From Hymenobacter radiodurans (GTDB lineage Bacteria > Bacteroidota > Bacteroidia > Cytophagales > Hymenobacteraceae), in the NCBI RefSeq assembly GCF_004355185.1, contig NZ_CP037922.1, positions 2,046,001-2,110,000 of the forward strand: 64,000 bases of DNA. Direction: 5' to 3'. The stretch's first letter is position 1. The number at the start of each line of letters is the position of its first letter. A program made the position numbers and the translations under genes. Below the pieces are notes generated by a model. It was not told the origin of the DNA. It saw only the letters and a list, made by a program, of their open reading frames with translations, and ran no database searches. Positions 8,794-21,507 of the stretch are shown one piece after another.

Positions 8794-11700
8794 CTACGGT
8801 ATAGGCTGTTCAACTTGCCCAACGCAGCCCTTGTCCGTGATGGCCGTGAGCCGCACCGCGCCGCCGGGTTTTTGGAGCTGCGCTTCCACTTTCTGGCCCT
8901 GATAAAAAGGCTCCGTGGGCTGGGCGATAGAGGCATCCCAGATCCAAGCTGTAATCGACTCCTGGGGATATTTTCGACCTTGCCCGTGAACACAAACCCG
9001 TTGTTGTTGGCTTGCCGGTCGATGCTGATAGCGGGCTTTGGATTCGGGCCTTCGCAGAGCTTTTGATACTCGCTGCCGGTGCATTGATTGCGCTCTTGAT
9101 TATCGAAAGCCGGCACTCGGGTTTCTTGGTTGTTTAGCCTGCGGTTAAGCAGAATGGCCCCGTTGAAGGGCGCGCCCGTGGCGTCGGGCTCGTTGGTGTA
9201 GCGCATCAGCAGACTAAAGGTGGGCGTGGGCTTGGCGACGGAAAAGGGCAGCTCCAGGCTAAACCGCTCACACAAAAAGTGCTCGATCCAAAGAATGCCG
9301 AACGGGTCAGTGGCGGCGGGCTCGTAGCTCAGCACCAAGCGGTTGGCCCCAGCTCGGCTCCGAATTCAGCTGTCAGCGCTTGCTGTATACGCTCATTCAG
9401 CTTCTTAATAGCCCCGCCAATGGCGTTGCGGAAGTTGCCGTTGAGCTGACCATTGGGGATCTGAACCAAGGTGGCGGCTCCTTCCAGCGCGAAGTCCTTG
9501 TCGTTGAAGCGAAACTTCACTTCGCCATCCTGCCGGTACGCCTCGTAGGGCGCGCCCTCCACCGGCGGCTGCAGCCACAACCGATAAGCACCCCGCCGCG
9601 ACTGCCCGTCGCAGGGCAACTCGCAGGGTTGCTCGCAGCTGTGCTTGACCTCCACGGAAGCCGTGCATCCCTGCTGGTCTTCCACCTCAATGACGGCGGA
9701 AGTGCCACTCGCAATAGGCTCCGTGACAAGGCTATCACCCGTGACGGGCGCCCCCTTAAACAGGTAAGGCGGGGTGCCGCCCGTAATGCGAATAAAGGAG
9801 CGGTAAGCAGCCGAGCCCTCGCAGGTAAAGTCGGTTTCTTGGAGCAGCAGTTGGGGGGCAATTTCTACGCGCTGCGCTTCCGTAGTCGTGCCGGCCGCGT
9901 CCCGCAGCACTAAGCGGTGCGCCCCGACCGGCAGCGTAACGGGCCCATGGAGGGGCGCAAACTCGCCATCGTTTACTTGAACTTGGTAGGGCGCGGTGCC
10001 GCCGGTGGGGGTTATTTCTACGGCTGCGCCGTTATTGGCTGTCGTGCAGCCAAGCTGGGTGGTGAAGGCGAGCGGCTGACGGCAGGAGTGCTGCACGCGC
10101 TGGGTGGCGGTGCAGTGGCGGCTGTCGGTAATGATAATCTCCGTTTCCGTGTCGCCGGGCAACGCGTCGCTGAGGTAGGCGGTGCTATCCACCGTGCCCC
10201 GATTGGCCGAGAAAGGCGGGGTACCACCGCTGACCTGCATGCCAACCACGTATTCGTTGTTGTCGCCAACGCAGTCGAAAACAGGCTCCAGCAGGCGCAG
10301 TTGGGGGGCAATTACAACCGGCTGCGGCGCCGATTCCACCGCTTCCGCATCGCGTAGGGTAAGCGTGTGCGAGCCGGCACTCACCAGTATGGCTCCGCTG
10401 AGCGGCCGATACTCCTGGGTGTCCAGCTTGAGGCTGTAGGGCGGCAGGCCACCCTCGGGCGTCACTTGCACCTCAGCCTCGTTATTGGGATTGGTGCAAC
10501 CGACTTGAATGGTAAACGTGGGCGGCGCTTTGGGCAGCACAAACTGCACCGGCGCGCAATCGGAGCAGCAGAGGTAAGGCAGGAAAAAGTCGGCGATAAC
10601 CGTCCCGTCCGCCAATTCATTAACGGCCGCCGCAATCACTTTCTCGGCTTCATTCTGGGGCGCGGGTGGGGCTACGGCGCTCAGGTTGGGCGCCATGCCG
10701 GTGAGCGTGCCAAGGATAAAGCGCACGTCCTCATCCACTACCAGCTCCTTATTAGCGCTGATGCGCCCCAGAGCTTCCGATACCGCCTGCGAGTTGAGGC
10801 GGCCCGCCTCCGCAAGACTGGTAACGGCCCTCGTAAAAGCCGTGGCCGGCAGGTTGGTCAGATCAAACCGCCGCAGCCCCAGGCCGGGCCGCCGCTGGTC
10901 CGGGTCATCATGGTACACCACGATAAACGTACCGCCCAGCGGCACCCCGGCCTTGTGCTGAATACCGGGGTGTTGCCGCAAAAAGTAACTGAGAAACTGC
11001 TTTTGCTTCAGTTCAGTCAGGCGCCGTTGGTATTCAGTCAGCAAGGCGCGAAAAGCCTCCAGACGGCAGTTGTAGAGGATATCTTCCAGGCGGTCGTCGA
11101 GCTCTTCCCACCGCAGGAGGGCCGCGTTGCCCTCCAGGTTGGCCGTCGTCTCTTCGCGCTCCCGCTCGATGGCTTCCGTAACGCTGGCCAAGTCTTGGTG
11201 TCGTTTTTCTAAGCGCGCAAAATCCAGCTGCCGCAGGTCGGGAGTGAGTTGCTCGTATAACTTGGTGATGTAGACCAGCAGGTAGAAAATAATGGCGTTG
11301 GACTGCCCGACATTCTGGGTGTTTAAAAAGTTGATAATCACGCTGGGGTCCAGCTCCGGCAGGGCGCCCGCGGGCAGATTGCTGTACCAGTCCTCGAAAA
11401 ACCGCCCCAGGGTTTGGGGCTGCACCAGAAAATCGGGCGCGCACTGCGCCAGCAAGGGCAGCTTGGGCTTGGCGGGCGCCGTTACTTTGGTGCGACGCTC
11501 AAAAGGCAGGTCATAGAAGTACTGCGTTTGCTTGCAGAGGAAGCACGTCAGCTCCGCTCTCAGCGTGTCGTAAAGTGTATCGAGGTCCTGGAACCGGCAG
11601 TCGGCGTCGCTCAGGTCCACGGGCATGGTGGCATCGAACGCGCCCGTGCGCAGGGCAATGATGTCGATGGGCAGGCGGTGGCGGGTTTTCAGCCCCAGCA

Positions 11701-13182
11701 GGGTCGTCAGCACCGACTGATAGTTCTTGCCCAAGTGCCCCTCGACGCGCAGGAAATTGTGCGGTTCCAGATCGTAGCGCAGAGGTTGTAACACAAACGT
11801 TGGGGGCGCGGGCGCGTACTCGTCGGCACGGTAGCTCAGGTTTTGGTTGGCCCGGCCGCGCCGAGTTTTTTGGGGACTCCATACCTGGTAGAGGGGCGGC
11901 GTGCCGGTTTGCTGGTAGTAATAGGGTATGGCCTTGTCGGAAATTGGCCCCGACCCCAACTGACTGGGCGTCAGGCGAATGTGCCCATCCACGCGGGAGC
12001 TAGTTGCCGCCTTGGGCAGGGGCGGATTGGTAGTGAACTGGGCCACCATTTCCACCAGGCGCTGAAATAGCCCGCTCACTTCCGTGCTCTGCTGCTCGCA
12101 GCCGCTGAGGGCCGCTGAAGACAAAAAAGATTGGCGGTACAAGGCCGCATTCGGCACCGAGGCTGGCTGCACAGCGCCCAGCATCAGGTGGCGCGGAAAC
12201 AGCTCCGACGGCGGGCAGCAGGCGCAGAGCAGCTCAGCGCCCTTCCAGCGGAACTCCTCGTAGGCCGCCAGCAAGTCGTCAAAAAAATCGTAGTAATACG
12301 GCAGGAAACGCACCTGGCTGGTCGTGGCCTGGGCCGTGTCCAGAAAGCCGAATGCCGCGCCGAAACCAGCAAACGGATTAGTCGCATACTTATCCTCGAC
12401 TAGAGGCCGAAACGCGGTGTACGCCGCCGTGAGGGCCGCGCCCAGGGTTTGCGCCAGCTTCTCGCGCCGGAACACGTCAAAAAAGCCCCCAATACCTGCT
12501 GGGACGTGACCGGGCCCGTGTTGGGGACGTCGTAGCGAGGCAGGCGCAGGTCGGGCAGGGCGAGGCGGGCTTGCAGAACGCTGTGCACGTCGGTGGGGGT
12601 GAGGCCCGCACCGAGCTTATTGGCCGCCGCAACGATGTTGGTCAGGTCCGCTACCCGAATCAGCAAGCGCCGCACTGTGGCTTTTACCTCGGCGCCCCGG
12701 TCGTCGCAGTTATTGGGGCTGCAGTTGCGCAGCCCTTCTTTCTTGAGCTCCAGAAACAGTAATACGGCTTTGTCGGCCAGAAAATCGGCGGGCGTGCCCA
12801 GCACCGTAGTGTTGGGCTCACCGGCCGGAAACAGCTCCCACAGCGGGTATTGCGCCTTGGAAGCCGGATCAATAAAGGGGCGATATTCCAGCTCCTTGGG
12901 TAGGGTATACTCCGCGCGGTACGCCACCAGGTGTACTTCGTCGGGCTCCACCATCAGGTAGCCTTCCGAAGTAATGCCGCAGCCTTTGGTAAGGTGAATA
13001 ACGGCCGCACCCGCCGTCGACGTGAGTTGAATTTCCAGCCCGCAGACGATGCCAATACCAATGAGGTTGGCGCGCGTCAGCCGCTCCTGCTCGTCCAAAT
13101 AGGTAAAGACCTGATTTAGATGCGCATTGGTGAGCACCTGATTGGCCTCGAAGACCGGGTAAGTTGCTTGTGTCGGTCGCAT
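8794..13182 (-). CDS. Large eCIS structural protein with SprB-like repeat modules (three frame breaks)
   Basis: Joined, it is about 1463 residues. The N-terminus (VFEANQVLTNAHLNQVFTYL) is, from memory, of a type common in Bacteroidota eCIS loci. Residues about 885-1185 hold alternating Ig-like modules with GGLPPY, GGTPPF, GGTAPY and GGTPPY and paired cysteines, as in SprB adhesin repeats. The end (PFYQGQKVEAQLQ, then AITDKGCVGQVEQPIP) looks like a small beta domain. One base is missing at each of 12486-12490, 9347-9350 and 8964-8967; three added bases give a multiple of three. It lies between the baseplate and the tape-measure gene, where tail-fibre or baseplate-cage genes sit. The role in surface binding is inferred; no chaperone-like tail-fibre assembly gene is seen. 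Confidence 0.7.
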
Positions 13183-13350
13183 GGCGAAGGGCGGTTGTTA
13201 ACCATTTAAAAGAGATTCGCTCGGGTGGTGTGCGGGGCGCTGGGGGCATTTTTAGGTTCTGTTGTGGCCCCGAGGGAGGGTTAGATAATTGGAATTCGGG
13301 CCGACGAGTAGGAATATTATCTGCTGGGGCGTCGGCCTGCAGGGCTGGCA

Positions 13351-16300
13351 CTACGGGGAGTTGCCGAGGGCGGTGCTGCCCAGCCGCACCGGGTTTTGGT
13401 CGCTGCCGTCGTCGCAGTCGTGGAGGGTGGCGCTGGGGTAGGTGTTGCGTAGCTGGCTGAGCAGGTTTACCACCACCCGCAGGCGATACGACACTTCCCG
13501 GTACGCCGTATAGCGCTCCTGCAGCAGCGCTTCGAGCGCGGCCGCCGTGTCGCTGGCCGCCTGGAAGGTGAAGTCGGGGCAGAGCGTTACCGGTTCGGGA
13601 GTGAATGCGGAGAAGTCGCTGAAAGCCCGGCCCGCCGCTACGTTGGCTTCCATCCAATCCGAAAAAGCCCCCCGTACTGCGCTACGATGGTGGCGGCACA
13701 AGCGCACAGCGCCGCCGCGGGCGAGCCCGCCGACGTGGGATAGGAGGCTACTCCCGCCCGCAAGATGGCTTCTGCGCGCTCCTGGAGGCGTTCCTCCGTC
13801 CAGTCGAAAGCCGCATTCGCCGTCAGCCACGCGCACCAGGCGTCCTCAAACCGCTCGAACTGCCAACCGGTGAGTGCGGTTTGAGCAAAATAGCCCCCCA
13901 GAACCGCCTGAACTTCATCCCACAGAGCATCCGTCAAAATGGTCGTGCAAGCAAAATCCGATGGCGAAAGAGTGGCCGAAAATTCAGCCTTCAATTGGGC
14001 CGCCAGCGCATCACGCTGCCAGTAGGTCAGGGTTTTGTCGGCGTACCAGCGCCGGAATACGGCGCTGAACGCTGCATACAGCCTAAGCGCGCAAGCGCAG
14101 GCCTCCGCCTCCGACGGCCGGGTGCCCTCTGCGGTCAAGCCTTTACTAGTGAATACGTTGGCTAGCTCCATGACTACCGCGTCGCACGGGTCTTCTAGAA
14201 ATCCATCGTTGCCGACCCAGCAGGTTTTTTCCAGCAGATGAGCGGGCGTTTCCTGCTGAATGGTGCGGTTGGCAAACCCCCGCAGCTCCAGATTGGTACT
14301 GAAGGGAGCGGTCCAGCCCGGCAGCACCAAGGTAAGCCGAAAGGAGTAGGGGTCTTCCTCGCCGCAGGTAGTGCAGGCACCGTCGGAGCAGGCTGGGTAG
14401 AGCGCATCGCCGGGAAACTTGGGCCGCAGCAGCAAGTGCTCCACCACCATAGCCCGCGCGTGGCTGCTCCATGTCAGCAATTCTTCCCGCAGCGCCTCGG
14501 CTGCCGCTTTGGTTGGTAACAAGTGAGGATGCTGCCCCAGCGGATTGCCGCTTTTATCCTGCAGCGTAAGCCGAAACTGCTCGGTTTCAGGAACTATGGC
14601 ATAGGCAGTGGGCTGAATCATCTGCTTCAGGATCTCCCGAAAGGCCTCCTGGGTCGCGGCTTCTTCACTGGGGCCGCTATGGTTAATTGTGCCGGCCAGC
14701 CACCGCTTGTTATGCTGGTCTTGCAGCTGAAAATCAGTGAGCGTAAACGACCCCGGCGCGGTCCCCGTCAGCGTGCCCGAAAACGCAAGATCGGGGTAAC
14801 CTAAAAGCAGGTGGATGCGGCGCTTGAGGCCCGCAATGTTAGCTGGGGCGCAGGGCGCTTGCTTATAGGAAAATGCTTTGCCCCGATCGTGGCTGATGAG
14901 CGGGTAGGCTTTCAGGAACGCGAGTTTATCGTCTATCAGGCGCGCCTGGCCTACTTCCTGGCCTTGCAGGCTGGTGAGCAGGAGGGTGTACTCGCGGAAT
15001 TGCTCGCCGAACCGCGCCAGCAGATGATCCAGGAAGCGGTTGCGGCGGGCCAGAAACTCCGCCCGCGTTTCCGTCATATCTTCCAGCGCCGCCTGATCGA
15101 GCCCGTCAACGAGCTCGGAGTAGCCCGCCAGCACCGAATCGGTGAACTGGCGCACAAAGTAGGTGCGCTGCACGGCGGGGTTCAGCGAAAACAAGTCGGC
15201 CGTGTGTGCCACTTGGGCGAGCGAATTGCTGAGCAGCTGCTCAAACACGAGCAGGTAGGCTTTCAGCTGTTTGGCCTGCGCCCGCCGCGGCGGCCCTACG
15301 TGGGAGGGCAGGCCAGCGGGGCCAATGCCATACGTCAGCGGAAAGCTGTGCTGAATGGGAAAGTAGTCCTCGGGTGGCGGAAGGTGCCCGCCGGCACCGG
15401 CAGATCCTGGGGGCATTTTTGAGCTTGGGCCGGTCGGCTTCCCCGCCCAGCTGGGTCAGGGTATCACGGGCCTCATTCAGGCGCGGCAGAAAGGGCAGCC
15501 CATTTTTGTAAAACAGAAACCGCGACAAGCTAAAATACAGCCGGGGCTGGTGCAGCGGGCTCACGTACAGCAGCCACGAAGCACTAATTTTCGTGGGGTC
15601 AAACACCGGCTGGCCATTCACCCAGGTCGGATCGGCGGCGCCTTTTACCGGGTTGCCTTCCGCGTCATACTTGGTGAGCAATAGGTTGTTCACGGCCCGC
15701 ACGCCCTCAATATCCATCAGCAGGTTAATAATGTCTGAGGTGCGCAGCACGGACTTCAGCTGGGCTTTTTCCAAGTCCTCGGCCTTGATGAAGCCATTAT
15801 CCAAAGCCGGGCCGTTGAAAATATCTTCCACCGGAATGCCTTCCTCCAGCAGTTCCGGCAGCCGGTAGAACGGCACCGGCGGATTGAAATACCGCGTAAT
15901 GGCAAACCAGATCTGGGCCTGCACCCGCTCGATGTCGGCGTCGGGGGCTACTTCCACGTCGGCGCACACGGCCACATCTTCTATCTCCACGCCCTGCACG
16001 CGACAGTAGTCCTCGTCTAGGTTGCGGTGGGCGTGGAGCACGGCCTTAGCCGCGCTGACCGCCTGCGCTACTTTCAGCAACTTGTGGCGGTAGCGCTGCA
16101 CAACTCCCGTCGCCTTTTTGTCGGTCAGCAGTGCCGCTACATCACTGACTGCGGTTTGGTTTTTGGCGGTGGTATCCCCAAAAAAGCGTAGCGCCGCATT
16201 CTCAATCCTGATTTTCTCGCCGCCGGGTTGCAGCTCCAGCTCCCAGCTAGCGTAGAACACGTTGCGCCAATGCGTGCGCAACTCCGCATCAGTCAGGGGC

Positions 16301-17058
16301 GTATTGTCGGTTTTAGTACGGTTGAACTTGGTTAACGTGAGGTGGAAGGAAGCGCCATTCTGCTCGGAAAACGCGTCGTGGCTGGCTAGAAAGAGCTCCC
16401 ATGCATCCCGTTTTTCCAGCTTCCACTGGGGAAAGCGCACTTCCACCGTCATGGGGTGGCGCTGGCCCTCGGCATCAAATACGGCGTAGGTGAGGTCGAT
16501 TTTGCGATCATTCAAATCACCTAATTCTGGGTCCGCTTCCAGCTCCAGCAGCACCTCGTACAACCCACGCACCGCCACGGTTTGGGGGGTAAGCCGCTGG
16601 TTGCGGGGCTTGTGAAAACTGAGTTGCAGCTTGTCGTCTTCGCACCACGCGTAGTAGGGCACGTCGCAGGCGCATTCTTTACACACGAGCCAAGCATTGC
16701 GTACCGGCTCCAGATCAATGAGCAGGCGGCGGAAATCGGCGGGGGTGCAGGGGTTGATGGTCAGGATTTCGCGGGCCGTGAAGAAGGCCTGATCCGGGAA
16801 CGGCTGCGTCGGATCCGGGGAGGGCGTGGCGGGGGCCAGCAGATCCTTGATGTCCCAGCCCAGGCGATACGCCAGGTCGGTGATAGCGTAGCAGAGAGCC
16901 TCAAGGATGGTGATGCCCGGGTCGTGCACGTTGTAGTCCGTCCATTGGCGGCTGCCCATCTGCTCAATAAAGCCAATTCCTTCCCGGCGGAGGCGGAAAA
17001 AGTCCTCAGCGGGTTTCAGCACGGGGTGCTGCGGGATGGACGTGGGCTTTAAGCTCAT
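13351..17058 (-). CDS. Baseplate wedge protein, Afp12-like (three frame breaks)
   Basis: About 1236 residues after adding three bases. The N-terminus contains EQMGSRQWTDYNVHDPGITI and ALCYAITDLAYRLG, a hallmark of the second large baseplate protein of these systems. The middle has QAKQLKAYLLVFEQLLSNSL and the C-terminal part MVVEHLLLRPKFPGD with a Cys-rich patch (CSDGACTTCGEEDPYSFRL) that may bind metal. The start ATG at 17058 overlaps the preceding gene's stop (ATGA). Breaks lie at 15409-15413 (G5), about 15372-15374 and 13668-13673 (C6). The placement of the middle one is less certain, because the surrounding 38 bases make sense only with both nearby changes. With its neighbour it should build the baseplate ring that triggers sheath contraction. 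Confidence 0.82.
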
Positions 17059-20000
17059 GCTGGGCAAGGGCAATTTTCGCGGGGGGCATTTTCCGCCACG
17101 GGGTCAATGATCTGGATCAGATGCTGGGCCGCGGGCACCGAAACGAGGATGGAAACCGCTGTAGAACCTTCCACTTCCGGCTGGTCGGCGGTACCCGTCA
17201 CACTATGGAAAAGCTGAAAATCGGTCACGTAGTCCACGTAAGGCTGCTCTTCCACGAAGTTGAGCAGCACGGATTTGTAGATTTTGCCGCCAAAAGAAAT
17301 ACTGCTCTCCCTACCCGGAAAGGCCCACGGCGACAAGAAGCGGGTAATGGATTCCTGGAGCTGCTTGACGTAAAAAGCCTCATCATAGCCCTCGTACAGG
17401 CGCACCTTCAAGCTGACGGACACTTCCTCAAACAGCGGATTGCGGACGTGCAGCTGAACAAAACAGGACACGCGCTGGCGCAGGAAGTCCGCAATTTCCT
17501 CTAGCACGCCCAGGCTGGTGTAGGGCCGCAGCGGGTCGCGCAGGTTCTGCCGCTGCAGGTCGGGAATGGTCACCACCGTCACGTGGCCGGGGGCCAGCTC
17601 ACGGTAAATGCCCGTTCCGCTGTCATTGGGCTCATAGTGCAAATGGTTAATACACTTAACCTTAAAAATGCGCGGGAAAGCCTCCAGCACCAGGTGCTCA
17701 TAATCCCAAAGCGTCAACGCGCGGTCTTTGTGGCGCAGGCGCTCACTGACGCGGGTGTAGAATGCGTCGGGAGCTTCCTGCCCGCGGCCCCCGAACGTGG
17801 CGAAGGGCTGCGTAAGGGTCTTAATGGCAGCAACGGGCTGGTTGAGCTTGGTGATGGTGCCCGCCGGCAGCACCTGCGCCAGCAAAGCGGGGTCGTTGGC
17901 CCGGTCGGTGAAGGTGGCGCGCACGGCCTGCGCGGCCACCCGGATCAGCCGGCACGTGGCCTCGCTCTTGCTGGCCACGGCAGCCCGAATCCAGTGCGCG
18001 CCCGCGGGCAGCAAGGTGTTGGTGGCCGTCGCCTCCCGGGGCAGGGCAAACGTGATGATGCCGGAGTTGAGCAGCTCCCCGGTTTGATCCTCCACGTCAT
18101 TTGGGGCAAACTCAATCCACTCATTCTGGCGCAGATAGCTCCAGTGAATATGCGGATCAGGCTTTTGGGTGAGCGGAGCCGCCGTGCCATCCGCTACCTG
18201 AAACAACAGCGCTACCTGCTGCGGGGGCTGCAATCCGCTAAGGCCGAGGTAAAATTCGGCCTCACTTTCCTGCTTGGCGTTGTCGCGCTGGAAGTCGAAC
18301 TGGGGCAGCAGATACACGGGCTTGGCGGGCTGGAGCAGCGGGTGCTGTTCGGCCTGCCCAAACGGGCCCACGTGATAGAAGTGCGCCTGGCGTTGGGCCA
18401 GCGCGGCTTTATCGGCCGCCGAGTGTAGCGCGATGGTTTGCGCGGCTTCATAGTTTAGCGCCAGCGCGCTCATCGAGGGGCCCACGGGTGGACTGCCTGG
18501 GTCGCCGGCGTCAGCTTCTTTGCGCAGGTATTTGATCAGGTCGGTTTGGTACTGGGTTTGGCCAAACTCAGCGCTCAGCTTAAGGCGGGCGAAGCCGTGG
18601 CGGGCGGCCGTATTATAAAACTCCTCGTCCGCCATATCCGGAGCGTCTACCACGGAGGCGTTCAGCTGTTGCGCGAAGGGAAAGGAGGTCGCGGTTACCG
18701 GCACGGCCGCGCTGCCCGAGGCTTGCCACTGGCCGGCCTGCAGAAAGTCGATCGTCACGGTGGGGGCGGCGCTGCCATACGCGTCGGGCGGCGTCAGCCA
18801 CGCGGCCTCTACGGTGGCCGCCGTTAGCGTTTTTTGAAAGGCCTCTTTCGAGCCGATAACCAGCGCGTTGCCCGCGACGGGGGCGGGGCCGAAAGGCTGA
18901 AAGGGCTTGGACGTATCCACCGGCCCGAAGTCGTTGGAAACGGCCAGCGTTTTAAGCCCAGTGACTTTCACCTTAAGGGCGACACTCTGCACGACGGTGT
19001 CCTGCAACAAAGGGTAGAGGTACTGCTCCGACTCCTGCTGCCGCAGCTTAAGCAGCAACAGGGGGAGCGGCGTGGCGAAGGTGTAGCCGTGCACTGCGCT
19101 AGAATAAGCCGTTACGGCCGGGTCGGCGCCAGTCAGCTCCACGACTAGTCGCAGCACGCCCGACTCACTGGTAAATTTGGTGGCCGTTTTCTCCAACCAG
19201 CCCTTCTCGGTGGTAAGCAAACACTTAACCTGGCTGGCCAAATCCGCGTAGCTGCCGGTCACCGTGAAATCGACGGTAATCGTGCGCGTGCCCTCGGCCA
19301 GCCACAGATAATGCGAAGCAAGTGCAAAACCTATTTCCGCCGCGGGCATGGGTATGTGCACCAGCTTGCCATCTACGTACTGCTTGTGGTAAAATGGGTG
19401 CCACGACGCGTCCGGGGACGTTAAGGCAGCCCCCAAACCGTCGTCGGAATTAGCCACCGGCGCGGCGTACACTCGCCCTGTTTGCTTGGCCGCATTGGCA
19501 GCGGTTCCCACGGCTTCCGCGCCGTGGCGGTAGACGGTTTTTAGCGCCGTTACGGCGGCTTGGTTAGCTACAAAGTCACGGTCATTGGCAAAGAAAACCT
19601 CTTTGCCTTGGCTGTCTTTGCCGGCTTTGAATAATTCGCCCCCCAGCAGTAAGTGGGACTCCACATTCTTGGCCAGCTCCAGCAAAACATGCGCGTGGGC
19701 GGGCTTGGGGGCTTTTCTCGCAGCCGCAGAATATCGCGGTAGTAAAAGTCGAGGTGGCGCTGGGGTAGCGTGTTGGCCTCGTGACGGGCGTATTCGCGCA
19801 GGCGCAAAAACGCGAGAAAGAGAGTGTAGTGCGGCGCGTGATCATCCCAGTCGGTGAACGTGCGCTCCAGCGCCAGTTTCGCCTCGGCTACTACGCGGGC
19901 ATACACTTTCAGGAACTGTTCAAAAACGGTGGTAAACAGCGCATGCGTGACCAGGTGATTGACCTGGGTGAAGACGCCGCCACCGCTGCCGTAGCCCGTA

Positions 20001-20674
20001 GCATCAGCCGCAATTCCCGCCTCGTACGTGGCCCAATCGGGCGCGCCGTTGGGTATCCACTGCGTGGTCAGCCCCGCGGAAACAACCGAGGTGAAGGTGC
20101 TCATGGGGCTGCCCAACATGTTGATCGGCGGCGTGGGCACGGTATCCGTCAGTACTCCGAGCGAGATGCCCGCTTTATGGTAGGCAATCAGGCGCCCGAA
20201 GCCAGGGGCCAGCTGGGCTGAAATAAGGTTTTGCAGCACGCTTTTCAGCCCTATTTCGGGCGGGAGCGTGGCCGCCATCATGTCCAGCTGCCGGGCCAGC
20301 GTGGCCGCGCTGCTGAACAGAAACCCTAGGTGGTTTTTCAAGCCCGGCTCATCAGCCTGGTTATCCAGCGTATTCAGAAATGTAAAGAAGGCGCTGACCT
20401 GAGCTTTGTACTGCTCCACGTCCTGCACCGCTGCCGTGGCCAGCTGCAAGGATACATCCTGGGCAAAGAACTGCTGCCAATTCCCGGCGGCTACATTCTT
20501 CTCATTGTAGTACTTCAGATAGCGGGCGTAGGCCTGGGCGAATACCATGCTGTGCGCGGGCGTGCGCTCGTCTACCGGGGCTGAGGCGGGCGCCAGGGCG
20601 CTGCTCGCGCGCTGCGCCTGACTCGTGCCCTCGCGGCTAAGTTTGAGCGGGTCCGTGTTCTGCGTGCAGGCCAT
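17055..20674 (-). CDS. Baseplate J-like protein, Afp11-like (frame break at 19707-19711)
   Basis: Joined, about 1206 residues. The N-terminal third is helical (AYARYLKYYNEKNVAAGNWQ); the C-terminal half carries the baseplate-J core (RLRHKDRALTLWDYEHLVLE, FPRIFKVKCINH, then SVSLKVRLYEGYDEAFYVKQ and SPWAFPGRESSISFGG). The frame breaks at five G on the + strand (19707-19711). A sixth joins LRLREKPP to KPAHAHVLLELAKNV. It starts 15 bases after the gp25 stop and ends in a 4-base ATGA overlap with the next baseplate gene. It is a structural wedge protein of the baseplate in the assembled particle. Confidence 0.9.
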
Positions 20675-20689
20675 GTCCGTAGCGGGTCG

Positions 20690-21129
20690 TTAGCGTTCGG
20701 GCAGTTGGTTGAGGCTGGTAGTCAGGTTGATATCGGTGCCTTCTTTTTTGTAGAAGGGAAAGACGAAGTTGAAGCGTGAGTTGGTGGTGCGCACCCGGTA
20801 GATGACCTCGATGAGCACCACGCCTTCCAACTCGCGGCTGCTGTCTAGGCGCACTTCTTCCAACTTAATGCGGGGCTCGTAGTACAGGATGACCGATTCT
20901 ATTTTGTCGGCCAGCAGGGTTTTGGTGGTCGTATCGAGGCTTTCAAAAACCAGCTCCTCCAGGTTGCAGCCAAACTCCGGCAACATCACCCGCTCCCCCA
21001 GCGTGGTCGATAGCAAAATCTCTAAGCTGGAAGCAATATCAGCCTCTTGTTCCAGCATTTTTACCCCCCGCTCCTGGGGAGTGAAGGTGGGGGGAATGAC
21101 CAGCCGCGACCAAGGAAAACGAGATTCAT
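20690..21129 (-). CDS. gp25-like baseplate protein, Afp9-like (frame break at 21089-21094)
   Basis: A 146-residue GPW/gp25 family protein: a lysozyme-like fold that joins baseplate and sheath. The family's usual opening FLGRGWSFPP is encoded from ATG at 21129. The rest, including EQEADIASSLEILLSTTLGE and RVMLPEFGCNLEELVFE, lies one frame away. The switch is at six G on the + strand (21089-21094), where seven restore SFPPTFTPQERGVKM. Without the added base the only start is a TTG giving an atypical N-terminus, so the break is well supported. It sits between the PAAR and baseplate-J genes, the normal order. Confidence 0.9.
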
Positions 21130-21194
21130 GGCAAGAGTTATTTTGCTGGATGAGCTGCTTCAACTGCGAATACTGCTTTTCAGAAGCGACTTAT

Positions 21195-21463
21195 TCAGCC
21201 ACCAATGAGCACCGTGGGCATGCCCGGCCCGATGATGGCCCCGCCCGACGCGGTTACGTCGCCGAAACGGGCCGCGGGCCGCCCCCCGATCAGCACCGTG
21301 AGCGAGCCTTTCACGATGGCATCGGCCCCGCACGTGTCGCCCAGGCGAGCCGCGGGCAGCCCCCGATCAGCACCGTGGCCGCCCCCGGCGGTAGGATAGG
21401 GGTAGGTGCCCCACTGGTCGCGGGGCTGGTAATCAAATCAGAAACGCGGGCCGCAGGAAGCAT
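21195..21463 (-). CDS. PAAR-domain spike tip protein (frame break at 21360-21364)
   Basis: After one added base this is an 89-residue PAAR protein, the cone that sharpens the spike. It begins MLPAARVSDLITSPA and has three copies of TVLIGG, two followed by PAAR-F/L-GD, which is the repeating PAAR motif. The break is at five C on the + strand (21360-21364). The second repeat copy has six C at the equivalent place (about 21284-21289), which is internal evidence that one base is missing. The gene lies between the VgrG-like spike and gp25. The first His/Cys ligands of the fold are not obvious, except DTCGAD. Confidence 0.87.
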
Positions 21464-21507
21464 TTTTTTAGATGATTGTGTGTAGCATGGGTTTGCGGGT
21501 GTGGTCT

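Noticed and set aside
9380..11212. Long antisense frames in the SprB-module gene
   Set aside because: They mirror the codon structure of the real gene and show no domain features.
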